NCBI GenBank assembly: GCA_032111745.1
Contig: JAULUH010000348.1
Location: 1 to 13,350 of the forward strand
Reading direction: 5' to 3'
DNA from: JAULUH01 sp032111745
Lineage (GTDB): Bacteria > Chloroflexota > Anaerolineae > JAAEKA01
DNA length: 13,350 nt
Part shown: one piece after another, positions 5,698 through 12,229 of the stretch
How the letters are laid out: each line of letters begins with the position of its first letter
Numbering within the stretch: the stretch's first letter is position 1
The notes under the pieces: model-generated
Database searches by the model: none
The model's input: only the letters and a program-made list of their open reading frames with translations
Told to the model about the DNA's origin: nothing
Program-made: the position numbers and the translations under genes

Positions 5698-6351
5698 CTA
5701 ATCAAGCAGTGCATGTGCTCTCAAGACGGCATAGCGGATCAACGCCGCTCGGTTGGGCAACCCTAGCTTGCGCAGTAAATTGGCGCGATGCTTGTCGACT
5801 GTTTTTGTGCTGATGAACAAGGCATCAGCGATCTCTTGATTGGTCTTTCCCGCGCCAACCAGGGCCATGACTTCCTGTTCCCTCCGAGTCAGCGAGGCTG
5901 TGGCCTCTTGTTCAGGTTTGACCTGTCTCCCCGTGGCCCGAAGCACCAGAGGGACGATCGAGGGATGCAAATAAACGTCGTCGCTGACAACAGTCTTGAT
6001 TGCGCGCAGCACTTCGCTGCCGCCAGCTTTCTTCACCACATAACCATCAGCTCCGGCCTGCAGAATGGGGAGCACATAATCAGTATCGTCATACTGGCTG
6101 AGGATCAATATCTTGCAGGCGGGCAGGTCTTGCTTCAAGCGACAAGTGACGTCCAGACCACCCAGTTGTGGCATCGCCATATCGAGCAGAATCAAATCCG
6201 GCTGTAGACGCAACGCTTCCTGGATAGCTTCAAAGCCATTTGCGGCCTCGCCTACAACCTGGATGTCAGGTTGTAGCTCAAGATACGCTCGGAGGCTGTC
6301 GCGGAGGATGGCATGATCGTCGGCCAGCAGGATTCGTAAGCTATCCGTCAT
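5698..6351 (-). CDS. NarL/FixJ-family response regulator
   Basis: DNA-binding response regulator, 217 residues from ATG 6351. The receiver domain has the acidic pair in LLADDHA, the phospho-acceptor Asp in LILLDMAMP (Asp57 from this start), Ser85 in ILILSQYDD and the conserved Lys in GYVVKKA. The C-terminal LuxR-type helix-turn-helix is clear: LTRREQEVMALVGAGKTNQEIADALFISTKTVDKH. A five-residue longer version would need a TTG start at 6366. I prefer the ATG, which opens directly into MTDSLRILLADD and overlaps the kinase stop by 11 nt, implying coupled translation. It is the evident partner of the adjacent kinase. The nearest downstream target candidate is the octaheme cytochrome gene, 274 bp away. 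Confidence 0.93.
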   Translation of the reverse strand: MTDSLRILLADDHAILRDSLRAYLELQPDIQVVGEAANGFEAIQEALRLQPDLILLDMAMPQLGGLDVTCRLKQDLPACKILILSQYDDTDYVLPILQAGADGYVVKKAGGSEVLRAIKTVVSDDVYLHPSIVPLVLRATGRQVKPEQEATASLTRREQEVMALVGAGKTNQEIADALFISTKTVDKHRANLLRKLGLPNRAALIRYAVLRAHALLD

Positions 6352-7471
6352 CGCACGCTCTCTCAAGAGGAAGAATCGCCGTAATCAAAGTGCCGGCGCC
6401 AGAAGAAGACTCGATAACAACCCGACCGCCTATTTGTTCGGCGCGCTCTTGCATGCCGATGAGGCCGACAGCCTGCATACCCCAGGGACGCTCGAGGATA
6501 CTGCGGACGTCAAAGCCCACGCCATCATCGCGAATCGTCAGGGTACGTGCTCCGTCGTCGCACACAAGATCAACCCAGACGTTGGCAGCCTGCGCATGGC
6601 GGGCGACATTGCTCAGGGCCTCCTGACCAATGCGAAAAATCGCTGTCTCCACATGTGGCGTAAGGCGTCCGGGTTGGCCAGCCAGATGCACATGGATCGC
6701 CGTACCCGAGCTTTGCAGGCGTTGGCTGGCATATCGCCGCAAAGCGGCTTCCAGCCCAAGATCCTCCAGCAATGATGGCCGGAGATCCTGCACGATCCGG
6801 CTGATCTCGTCAGTGATGCGCAAAACCCCTGTGCGCAGCCGCTCCAGATGGGGCTGCAAGGTCGCCGCCGCCGTTGGGTCAGCGGCGTAGATAGTATCGA
6901 CATCGATCAGCAACGCGACCAGGGATTGGCTGACCTCGTCGTGCAGCTCTCGCGCCAGACTGCGGCCGCGCTCTTCGCGCAGGTCAATAAGTCGGCGCAG
7001 CAGGGCACCCCGCCGCTCAGCCAGATGGTTGATTTCCCGGCACATCCGGGCGTTTTCCAGGGCCAGGGCGAGTTGATTGCCGGCCAGCAGAAGTAGCTCT
7101 TGTTCAGCGGCTGACAAAAAGCGGCCTGGGTTGCACAAAACCCAGAGCCGCCCCAGGGCCTGGCCACCGACACGCATCGGCACAGCCAACCAGAACACGT
7201 TTCCCACTGGCCTGATGACCTGATTAAGGCGAACGGGACGGCTCAGCCTCCTTTGAGTATGTTGGTCATGAACGTATTCTGCAGGACATTGATAGCGACA
7301 GGTCAGGCGCTCCCCCTCTTGCCAGTAGATAGCAGCCGCTTTTGCGCCCAGCTCAGTGGTCAGCGTTTGAAGCGCAGCACCAATCTGCTGGTCGATGTTC
7401 TCGCCAGCCTGGCAAGTGACCAAGCAAGTCACCTGACGAAGCGCGGAGATTTGTCCAGGCTGAAGGGTCAT
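6341..7471 (-). CDS. GAF-domain sensor histidine kinase, NreB/LiaS type (HisKA_3)
   Basis: From ATG 7471 the kinase has 376 residues. A GAF-like sensor occupies about 15-145, followed by a linker helix, then HisKA_3 with the phosphorylated His177 in LARELHDEVSQSL. The HATPase domain shows an N box (IGQEALSNVARHA), DDGVGFD and GLIGMQERAEQIGG. No transmembrane segment is visible, so it should be cytosolic. The sensor has two CX3C pairs: Cys16/Cys20 and Cys58/Cys62. These could be thiol switches or cluster ligands, as in the Fe-S sensors NreB (PAS) and AirS (GAF). The frame is open to 7708, but those extra residues overlap ccdA, are Trp/Ser/Arg-rich and look non-coding. Start choice is moderately sure, since no strong ribosome site precedes 7471 and CTG 7516 is possible. 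It overlaps the regulator gene by 11 nt. Confidence 0.88.
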   Translation of the reverse strand: MTLQPGQISALRQVTCLVTCQAGENIDQQIGAALQTLTTELGAKAAAIYWQEGERLTCRYQCPAEYVHDQHTQRRLSRPVRLNQVIRPVGNVFWLAVPMRVGGQALGRLWVLCNPGRFLSAAEQELLLLAGNQLALALENARMCREINHLAERRGALLRRLIDLREERGRSLARELHDEVSQSLVALLIDVDTIYAADPTAAATLQPHLERLRTGVLRITDEISRIVQDLRPSLLEDLGLEAALRRYASQRLQSSGTAIHVHLAGQPGRLTPHVETAIFRIGQEALSNVARHAQAANVWVDLVCDDGARTLTIRDDGVGFDVRSILERPWGMQAVGLIGMQERAEQIGGRVVIESSSGAGTLITAILPLERACDDG

Positions 7472-7523
7472 GGGAGTAGCCAGGATGCGGTTTAGTTCTT
7501 GCTGCTGCCAGGCCAGAGCGCGC

Positions 7524-8198
7524 TCAGGCGATCCACAGGAAATAGAAGCCGACGGCCAGGATGAGCGCACCGGCTGCGCGCTCCATGACCTGCGACCAAC
7601 GACCCAACGCCAGCATCCCCGCGAGCGCGCCGGCGAAGGTTCCTGCCAACACCACGGGCACACCGCGGCCCAGGGCGTAGACGAAGAGCAGGGCAGCGCC
7701 GTAAGCAATTGCGCCCTGGACCATGACGTAGGTGAGAATGGCCGCCAGCACCGGCGTGGCGCACTGCGAGGCCACCAGGCCTGATACCAGCCCCAGAGCC
7801 AGCGCGCCCGGAACGCCTTTCAAGGTAACGCGCTGGCGCAGACCGCCGAACCACATGGGTAGCCGCAAAGTGAGGACACCAAGCATGTGCAGACCGATGG
7901 CAAAGCAAACGGCCGCCACCAGATAATACCACCATTGGGTAGCCATCCCAAGGATGCCGCCAACCAGGGCGGCGACGACTCCCAGCATCATGAAGGTGAT
8001 CGCCAGCCCGACGGCAAAGGCCAGGGAGAGGGCAAACGAGCGCTGGCGCGACATCGCCTGCGAGCCGCCGACGAAGCCGACGATGAGGGGGATGGTCGCC
8101 ACGTTGCACGGCCCCAGGCTGGTGAGCACACCGCCGAGGAAGACGAGCAGGAAGCCCAAGACCGAGGCGGTCTGGAGCGTGGTTGGGTCAAGAGGCAT
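7524..8198 (-). CDS. ccdA: CcdA/DsbD-type thiol-disulfide transporter
   Basis: A 224-residue membrane protein with six predicted hydrophobic helices, the usual CcdA length. It carries the two intramembrane cysteines of the family: Cys31 in LTSLGPCNVATIPL and Cys146 in VASQCATPVL. CcdA passes reducing equivalents from cytosolic thioredoxin to extracytoplasmic thioredoxin-like proteins, for cytochrome c maturation or disulfide repair. The membrane-anchored thioredoxin gene ends 3 nt before its ATG, so the pair is almost certainly a functional unit. The nearby octaheme cytochrome has sixteen haem cysteines that need to be reduced before haem attachment, a plausible client. No ResB/ResC (CcsBA) synthase is in the window. 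A related role in metal or mercury handling is the main alternative. Confidence 0.92.
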   Translation of the reverse strand: MPLDPTTLQTASVLGFLLVFLGGVLTSLGPCNVATIPLIVGFVGGSQAMSRQRSFALSLAFAVGLAITFMMLGVVAALVGGILGMATQWWYYLVAAVCFAIGLHMLGVLTLRLPMWFGGLRQRVTLKGVPGALALGLVSGLVASQCATPVLAAILTYVMVQGAIAYGAALLFVYALGRGVPVVLAGTFAGALAGMLALGRWSQVMERAAGALILAVGFYFLWIA

Positions 8199-8201
8199 GG
8201 T

Positions 8202-8663
8202 TTACTGACTCCCGCCCAGGACAATCAAGGCCCGGCGCAGCTGGCTTGCTTTCAGGACGCCAATGTGCACCTGCCCCTGGCCGGCGCGATCGAAGAGGAT
8301 CACGGTCGGGATGGCGCGAATTCCTGCACTTTGCAGCAAACGCCCATTGCGTTGGTCGTACACGTCGACGTCCACCAGCGCAACAGAGTCGGTGAATTCG
8401 GGATAGACTTGCTCGACGATGGCAGTCATCTCCTTGCAGGAGTCGCAGGTCAGCGAATGGAAGAAGGCGAGGGTGGGCTGTCCCGCGGCCAGGGCGTGCT
8501 GTAACTGCTCCTCGGGCAACTGAGCCGTCGCAACCGGCTCTACCTTCGAGTCCTGCTTCATCAGCAGGATGATGACGGCCAGGAGCAATACGCCGGCGAC
8601 CGCCAGAAGTTGTAGCAGGCGGGAGGAAGAGGAACGGTGTTGCTTGGCTGCTTTTTTGGACAT
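8202..8663 (-). CDS. Membrane-anchored thioredoxin-fold protein (TlpA/ResA-like)
   Basis: The 153-residue product has a basic N-terminus, one hydrophobic anchor at about 16-35, and then a thioredoxin domain outside the membrane. The active site is Cys73-Asp-Ser-Cys76 (FFHSLTCDSCKEM), the cis-proline is Pro119 in IRAIPTVILF, and the VDVDVYD strand lies between them. It is probably reduced by the adjacent CcdA and in turn reduces apocytochrome or other extracytoplasmic thiols. The CDSC motif differs from the CEPC of classical ResA, so the client is not fixed. ATG 8663 is preceded by AGGAG at about 13 nt. The stop is 3 nt from the ccdA start, and the CopZ-like gene ends 19 nt upstream. Confidence 0.88.
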   Translation of the reverse strand: MSKKAAKQHRSSSSRLLQLLAVAGVLLLAVIILLMKQDSKVEPVATAQLPEEQLQHALAAGQPTLAFFHSLTCDSCKEMTAIVEQVYPEFTDSVALVDVDVYDQRNGRLLQSAGIRAIPTVILFDRAGQGQVHIGVLKASQLRRALIVLGGSQ

Positions 8664-8682
8664 GGGATGTAGGATGCTCCTC

Positions 8683-9147
8683 TCAGCGCAGCAACGCTCG
8701 CACGTTGCCCAGGCAACAAGAACCTTGAGGGTTGCGCAGATCGCACGCGCACTGGCCGGCCTGAATGCCGGCGTTGATGTCCTCTACGAAGGCCCTGGCT
8801 AGCTCGCTTGAAGCAGAGCGAATCTCGCCCAACGTGTGTCTAAAGCAATAGCATACCAACACATCGTCGCTATCCGGCTCTTTTTGATACACTCGCTCAC
8901 GCACGTCGCCGGTCAAGAAAGTCTGCGTGCCATCAGCCGTGAAGTACACGACTGGGCAGTCGCGCGTGCGGCAGAACAAGTAGTTCGCAACACGTGCGGC
9001 GCGCAGGCTGACCGCCAACATGGATTTGACGGTTTGCCCCTCCACAGGTCTGCCTTTCTGCTTGCAGCTGGGGCACTGATCGGTTGTGTGGGCAGGATAC
9101 TGTACATCCTGAGCCGGTGGATTGGGCGCTGTGTTAGTTGTGGTCAT
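8683..9147 (-). CDS. CopZ-type Zn/[2Fe-2S] metallochaperone-like protein without a heavy-metal-associated domain
   Basis: The 154-residue product matches the N-terminal module of Archaeoglobus CopZ. A zinc-site pair Cys25/Cys28 (CPSC) goes with Cys59/Cys64 (FCRTRDCPVVYF). These are followed by a BFD-like [2Fe-2S] part with Cys99-x-Cys101 (VCYCF), Cys133-x-Cys135 and Cys144-Cys145 (GQCACDLRNP..CCLG). In CopZ this module is attached to a Cu(I)-binding ferredoxin-like domain. Here that domain is absent, as in the stand-alone proteins often found near ars and mer genes. A role in redox-linked metal handling is inferred. ATG 9147 has GAGAG at about 6 nt. The next gene starts after 19 nt, so it likely heads the Trx-CcdA unit. 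Confidence 0.85.
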   Translation of the reverse strand: MTTTNTAPNPPAQDVQYPAHTTDQCPSCKQKGRPVEGQTVKSMLAVSLRAARVANYLFCRTRDCPVVYFTADGTQTFLTGDVRERVYQKEPDSDDVLVCYCFRHTLGEIRSASSELARAFVEDINAGIQAGQCACDLRNPQGSCCLGNVRALLR

Positions 9148-9225
9148 AGTCTACTCTCACTTTGGTCCACTTGCATGAACCCTTGACGGCGTGTGGGCTA
9201 GTTGACAAATCGAAGATCATCCTGT

Positions 9226-10419
9226 TTACCACGCAAGAGCTTCTGGGGTGCACAAAACAGTCCCCTGCCCGCAATTGCCACACTCGAACTGGATGGTGGT
9301 GTGGTGGATTTCGAAGCTATTGTGCAAGGTCTCTTTCAGCGCCGACATGATCTCGGCAGTCTGGCTGATGGCCTGGTCGTCAACCGTAACATGGGCGCTG
9401 AGGGCGATGTAGCCGGGAGCCACGGTCCAGACGTGCAGGTCGTGAACTTCCTCCACACCGGCGACTTTGAGCATGGCTTGGGCGATGGTAGTGGCGGTCA
9501 TGCCCTTGGGCATGCCCTCGGCCAGAATGTGGATCGACTCTTTCAACACGCGTCCGGAGCTGACCACGATCAGCCGGCCAGCCAGCGCCATCTCGTGAGC
9601 GCGGATGGTCTCCACGCCCTGCGCCAACACGAATTGCACCCCGGCGAGCAGTCCAGCCAGGCCTGCGGCGTTCTGGGTGCCGGCTTCCAGTCGAGTCGGC
9701 AATTCCTCGGGCATCGCGTCGGGCCGCGAAAGGACACCCGATCCGCCCTCCACCCACGTTTGCAGTTCGACGCCTGGCCGCACCACCAGCCCGCCGGTGC
9801 CGTGGGGGCCGTAGGTTCCCTTGTGCCCGGCAAAGGCCAGCAGATCGATGCCCATCGCCTGCATGTCGATCGGAGAGGCCCCAGCCGTTTGGGCAGCATC
9901 GACCAGAAGGAGCACACCATGGCGCTGGGCGATCTCGCCCATCTCGGCGATGGGCAGGATCGTTCCCAGCACGTTTGAGGCGTGCAGCAGGACGATCAGC
10001 CGCGTGTGAGGGCGTAGGGTCGCTTCGACATCGACCGGGTCCAGCGTGCCATCGGGCGCGCAGGGCACTGCAGTCACCTCGACGCCGCGCTGTTCCAGAG
10101 CCTTGAGCGGCCGCCACAGGGCATGGTGCTCGATGGAGGAGGTGATGACATGGTCGCCCGGCCGCAGCAGCCCCTTCAACGCCATGTTGATCGCCTGGGT
10201 GGCGTTCATGGTGAAGGCGACGCCCGTGGAGGCGGGGGCATGAAAGAGTTGGGCCAGCGCAGTGCGCGTCTCGTCGGCAGTCTGCTGGGCCTCGTCCTCT
10301 CGGCGGTGGCCGCCCCGGCCGGGAGTGGCGCCTATCGTACGCATGAAATGATCCACGGCGCGATAGACCTCCTCCGGCTTTGGCCAGCTCGTGGCGGCAT
10401 TATCCAGGTAAACGTCCAT
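9226..10419 (-). CDS. Chimera: class-V aminotransferase (cysteine desulfurase family) fused to the C-terminal domain of a CDF metal transporter
   Basis: The 397-residue frame has two unrelated halves. Residues 1 to about 282 are a cysteine-desulfurase-family PLP enzyme: LDNAATSWPKP, SSIEHHAL, VDAAQTAG, and the PLP lysine Lys200 in AGHKGTYGPHGTGGL, followed by EAGTQN. At about GRL(283) the sequence switches to the end of the last CDF helix and its cytosolic domain: RVLKESIHILAEGMPKG, GVEEVHDLHVWTV, ALSAHV, FEIHHTTIQFEC. A short Cys-rich tail (CGNCGQGTVLC) closes it. The desulfurase C-terminal domain with its catalytic cysteine is missing, as are all the CDF transmembrane zinc sites. Neither parent activity should survive intact, although PLP binding might. 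ATG 10419 has GAGGAAGG just upstream and overlaps the preceding small gene by 20 nt. It may be a deletion fusion or an assembly artefact. Confidence 0.9.
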   Translation of the reverse strand: MDVYLDNAATSWPKPEEVYRAVDHFMRTIGATPGRGGHRREDEAQQTADETRTALAQLFHAPASTGVAFTMNATQAINMALKGLLRPGDHVITSSIEHHALWRPLKALEQRGVEVTAVPCAPDGTLDPVDVEATLRPHTRLIVLLHASNVLGTILPIAEMGEIAQRHGVLLLVDAAQTAGASPIDMQAMGIDLLAFAGHKGTYGPHGTGGLVVRPGVELQTWVEGGSGVLSRPDAMPEELPTRLEAGTQNAAGLAGLLAGVQFVLAQGVETIRAHEMALAGRLIVVSSGRVLKESIHILAEGMPKGMTATTIAQAMLKVAGVEEVHDLHVWTVAPGYIALSAHVTVDDQAISQTAEIMSALKETLHNSFEIHHTTIQFECGNCGQGTVLCTPEALAW

Positions 10420-10612
10420 TGCCTTCCTCGGTTTCTTGTAGAGAGATACCCCGCCGCCGGGCGGCCTCCAACACGCGGGACACGACCACGCGCCTGAACA
10501 AGTCGGCCGCTTCCTGGGGATCGCGGTCCAGCATCGCCTGTTTCAGCTCGATAACTTCCTGTGCTTCCAGCGTCAGCCAGATGGCCGGCGGCCGGTTGGT
10601 GGGTGTGGACAC
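10400..10612 (-). CDS. Small conserved-looking protein of unknown function
   Basis: 70 residues from GTG 10612, preceded by CGGAAG at about 7 nt. It is charged and mostly helical in character. A central stretch (AIWLTLEAQEVIELKQAMLDRDPQEAADLFRR, residues about 10-41) is followed by a basic segment rich in Arg, ending in an acidic/Gly tail. There are no cysteines, no membrane segment and no motif I recognise. Its 3' end overlaps the aminotransferase-CDF gene by 20 nt, and it begins 30 nt after the FmdE-DiNase chimera, so it sits within the operon. I assign no function. Confidence 0.55.
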   Translation of the reverse strand: MSTPTNRPPAIWLTLEAQEVIELKQAMLDRDPQEAADLFRRVVVSRVLEAARRRGISLQETEEGNGRLPG

Positions 10613-10641
10613 GGCGACTTCCGTTATCGTCTTACCGTCTG

Positions 10642-10989
10642 CTAGTGTAACTGCTCGACGTGATCCTGGAGCGCGCCGGCCAGGTATGCCTGCACCGCTT
10701 CGTCGATTCTGGCAACGTCTATCACCACCGGGCGCATGTTGGCCTGCTTCATGCTCTCATATGCGCCCGCGCCCATACCGCGCGCCAGCAGGACTTCGCA
10801 ATCGGCGATGCATGTTTGCGGGTGGCCTTCGCCCAGCTCGGGGAAGACGAAGAACCCGTGGTCGGCTTCCTTTTCGGCGCCCAGGTATTCCAGCGCCAGC
10901 TTGCTCATGCGATAGCCAATCGGCATGAAGGGACATTCGTGACCGTGAAATTCAAAGGCCCATTCGGGGGGAACATATTGGGTAGTCAT
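10642..10989 (-). CDS. Chimera: FmdE N-terminus joined to the C-terminal half of a DiNase_FeMo (NifX/NifY-like) domain
   Basis: 115 residues. Residues 10-60 read as the start of FmdE, the small metal-binding protein linked to formylmethanofuran dehydrogenase operons: FEFHGHECPFMPIGYRM, LALEYLG, GEGHPQTC. From about residue 61 the sequence becomes the second half of the dinitrogenase iron-molybdenum cofactor family: IADCEVLLARGMGAGAYES, RPVVIDV, IDEAVQAYLAG, with the DH..QLH ending usual for that family. FmdE is normally much longer, and DiNase_FeMo normally begins with about 60 residues that are absent here. Function is therefore doubtful, though the ribosome site is excellent (AGGAGG at 11003-10998, 8 nt from ATG 10989). 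An alternative is a genuine compact fusion family. Confidence 0.8.
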   Translation of the reverse strand: MTTQYVPPEWAFEFHGHECPFMPIGYRMSKLALEYLGAEKEADHGFFVFPELGEGHPQTCIADCEVLLARGMGAGAYESMKQANMRPVVIDVARIDEAVQAYLAGALQDHVEQLH

Positions 10990-11045
10990 AGTGATGTCCT
11001 CCTGCTACTCGTCGCTCACAGAGAGCGAGGGATTGGGGATGAAGG

Positions 11046-11807
11046 TTATTTGAACAGATCAAAAATCATCTTGGCGGCGATCACCCAGAGCAGCACGCCG
11101 ATGACGCGCTTGAGCTGGGCGCTGGTGAGCTTGTGCCTCATCAGCTGCGAGCCGACGATGGAGCCGGCCGCAGCCATGACAGCCGTCACACCCAGGAAGA
11201 GCGGGTCCAGGCTGCCAACGGCGGCGTGACCCAGGAAGCCGGAGAGGGAGGCGAAGATGACGACCAGCGCCGTGGTGCCGGTGGCCACCTTGGCATCCAA
11301 GCCCAGCCAGTTGAGCACGGGCAGAATGAAGTTGCCGCCGCCTACACCCAGTAGGCCACCCAGGAAGCCGGCGACGCTGCCGACGCCTACGCCGGCGCTG
11401 ATCTCGGTTGCGCGGCTCAGAGGTTGCGCACGCCTGGTCGGCTTGTAGAACAGCATCATGGCGCCGGCGAACACCAGGAACGCCGCGAACATCGTGAGCA
11501 GCAGCTGTTTGTTGACCTGAGAGGTCATCCGGGCGCCCAGCGGCGCCAGCAGCACGGCCGTGATCAGCACCGGCAGCCCGATCCTGAAATTGACCAGCCC
11601 ACCGCGCCAGTAGTTGATGGTGGCAAAGAGCAGGCTGACCACGTTGAGCAACAGGGCGGTGGCCGTGGCCTCGGCCAACGGCACGCCCATGTAGTAGAAC
11701 AGCGGTACGAACAGAAAGGCCGCGCCCAGCCCGGCCATGGCCAATAGGCCGGAGAAGACGAAGACCAACGCCGCGCTGATCAGGATGAAGGTCATATCGA
11801 CAGGCAA
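11046..11807 (-). CDS. TauE/SafE (TSUP) family membrane permease
   Basis: A 253-residue, roughly eight-helix permease with the family's internal repeat. The first half holds MAGLGAAFLFVPLFYYMGVPLAEATATALL. The second holds GLLGVGGGNFILPVLNWLGLDAKVATGTTALVV. TSUP proteins export or import sulfite, sulfoacetate and other small organosulfur or C2 anions; the substrate cannot be read from sequence. Length and both repeats are intact, unlike its neighbours on either side. The frame can begin at TTG 11807, which has CGAGG about 7 nt upstream, or at ATG 11795, which lacks a near ribosome site. I kept the longer form. The CGAGG lies in the 3' arm of a hairpin (11814-11832). The next gene begins 56 nt downstream. 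Confidence 0.88.
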   Translation of the reverse strand: MPVDMTFILISAALVFVFSGLLAMAGLGAAFLFVPLFYYMGVPLAEATATALLLNVVSLLFATINYWRGGLVNFRIGLPVLITAVLLAPLGARMTSQVNKQLLLTMFAAFLVFAGAMMLFYKPTRRAQPLSRATEISAGVGVGSVAGFLGGLLGVGGGNFILPVLNWLGLDAKVATGTTALVVIFASLSGFLGHAAVGSLDPLFLGVTAVMAAAGSIVGSQLMRHKLTSAQLKRVIGVLLWVIAAKMIFDLFK

Positions 11808-11813
11808 GATATC

Positions 11814-11832
11814 GCCTCGTGGTGCACGAGGC
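11814..11832 (-). promoter_or_regulatory. Hairpin covering the TSUP ribosome site
   Basis: GCCTCGTG, three bases, CACGAGGC: a perfect 8-bp stem with a 3-nt loop. It lies between the stop of the transporter remnant and the TSUP start. On the minus-strand transcript the 3' arm contains the CGAGG that would serve TTG 11807, so folding would hide it. No U-tract follows, which argues against a terminator. Confidence 0.5.
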
Positions 11833-11836
11833 CTGC

Positions 11837-12229
11837 TCAGTCTAGATCACAGCGTTGAACAGGTAACCGACGATGAGAATGCTGGTGGCCACGACGCTTA
11901 TCGTGAACGCCAAGCCCGGTAGCCAGTTGCGGCTCGTGCACCAGCAGCCTCGCGATCCCCCAACACAAGAGCGGCATGAAGGCGAAGTTCAACAGCAGGC
12001 CCGCCGTCACCGCCCCCGGCTGTTTGGACACCAGGAGGAACTGGCGCGGCGTGATCGTGAAGCTGATGAACAGGATCATCAAGAAGGTGATCCACTGTGA
12101 ATAGGCCTGCAAAGCTCGCCCGGGCGCGGTCGTCTTCAGCCCCAACAGCAGGCCAAACACGACGGTAGTGATGATAATCGTGGGATAGCGTTTCCGCACC
12201 AACTCAGCAAGGCTCAGCAGCAATCTCAT
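11837..12229 (-). pseudogene. Truncated SBF/ACR3-type transporter, N-terminal part only, with out-of-frame foreign 3' end
   Basis: Residues 1 to about 105 look like the first helices of the bile-acid:Na+ symporter superfamily, which includes the arsenite exporter ACR3: MRLLLSLAELVRKRYP, TFLMILFISFTITPRQFLL, LLLNFAFMPLLCWGIARLL, EPQLATGL. The frame then becomes hydrophilic (HDKRRGHQHSHRR) and stops at 11837. In the neighbouring frame the same DNA (11842 to about 11925) encodes a good membrane end, GLAFTISVVATSILIVGYLFNAVI, then a stop at 11842-11844. That tail tentatively resembles the last helix of an ArsP/UPF0718-type permease. An intact family member has about 300-350 residues and ten helices, so this cannot transport. 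ATG 12229 overlaps the VKOR stop by 26 nt. A plain frameshift plus deletion is the alternative to a fusion of two permease genes. Confidence 0.75.

Noticed and set aside
7472..7708. N-terminal extension of the histidine kinase
   Set aside because: It overlaps ccdA out of frame and gives Trp/Ser/Arg-rich non-domain sequence; the kinase more likely starts at ATG 7471.
7887..8504. Plus-strand frame of 205 codons opposite ccdA and the thioredoxin gene
   Set aside because: Composition rich in Gly, Asp, His, Gln and Glu is typical of the antisense of membrane-protein codons; both minus-strand genes are well supported.
11012..11028. Small hairpin TCGCTC/GAGCGA after the TSUP gene
   Set aside because: Only a 6-bp stem with no U-tract, within what chance predicts at this GC content.
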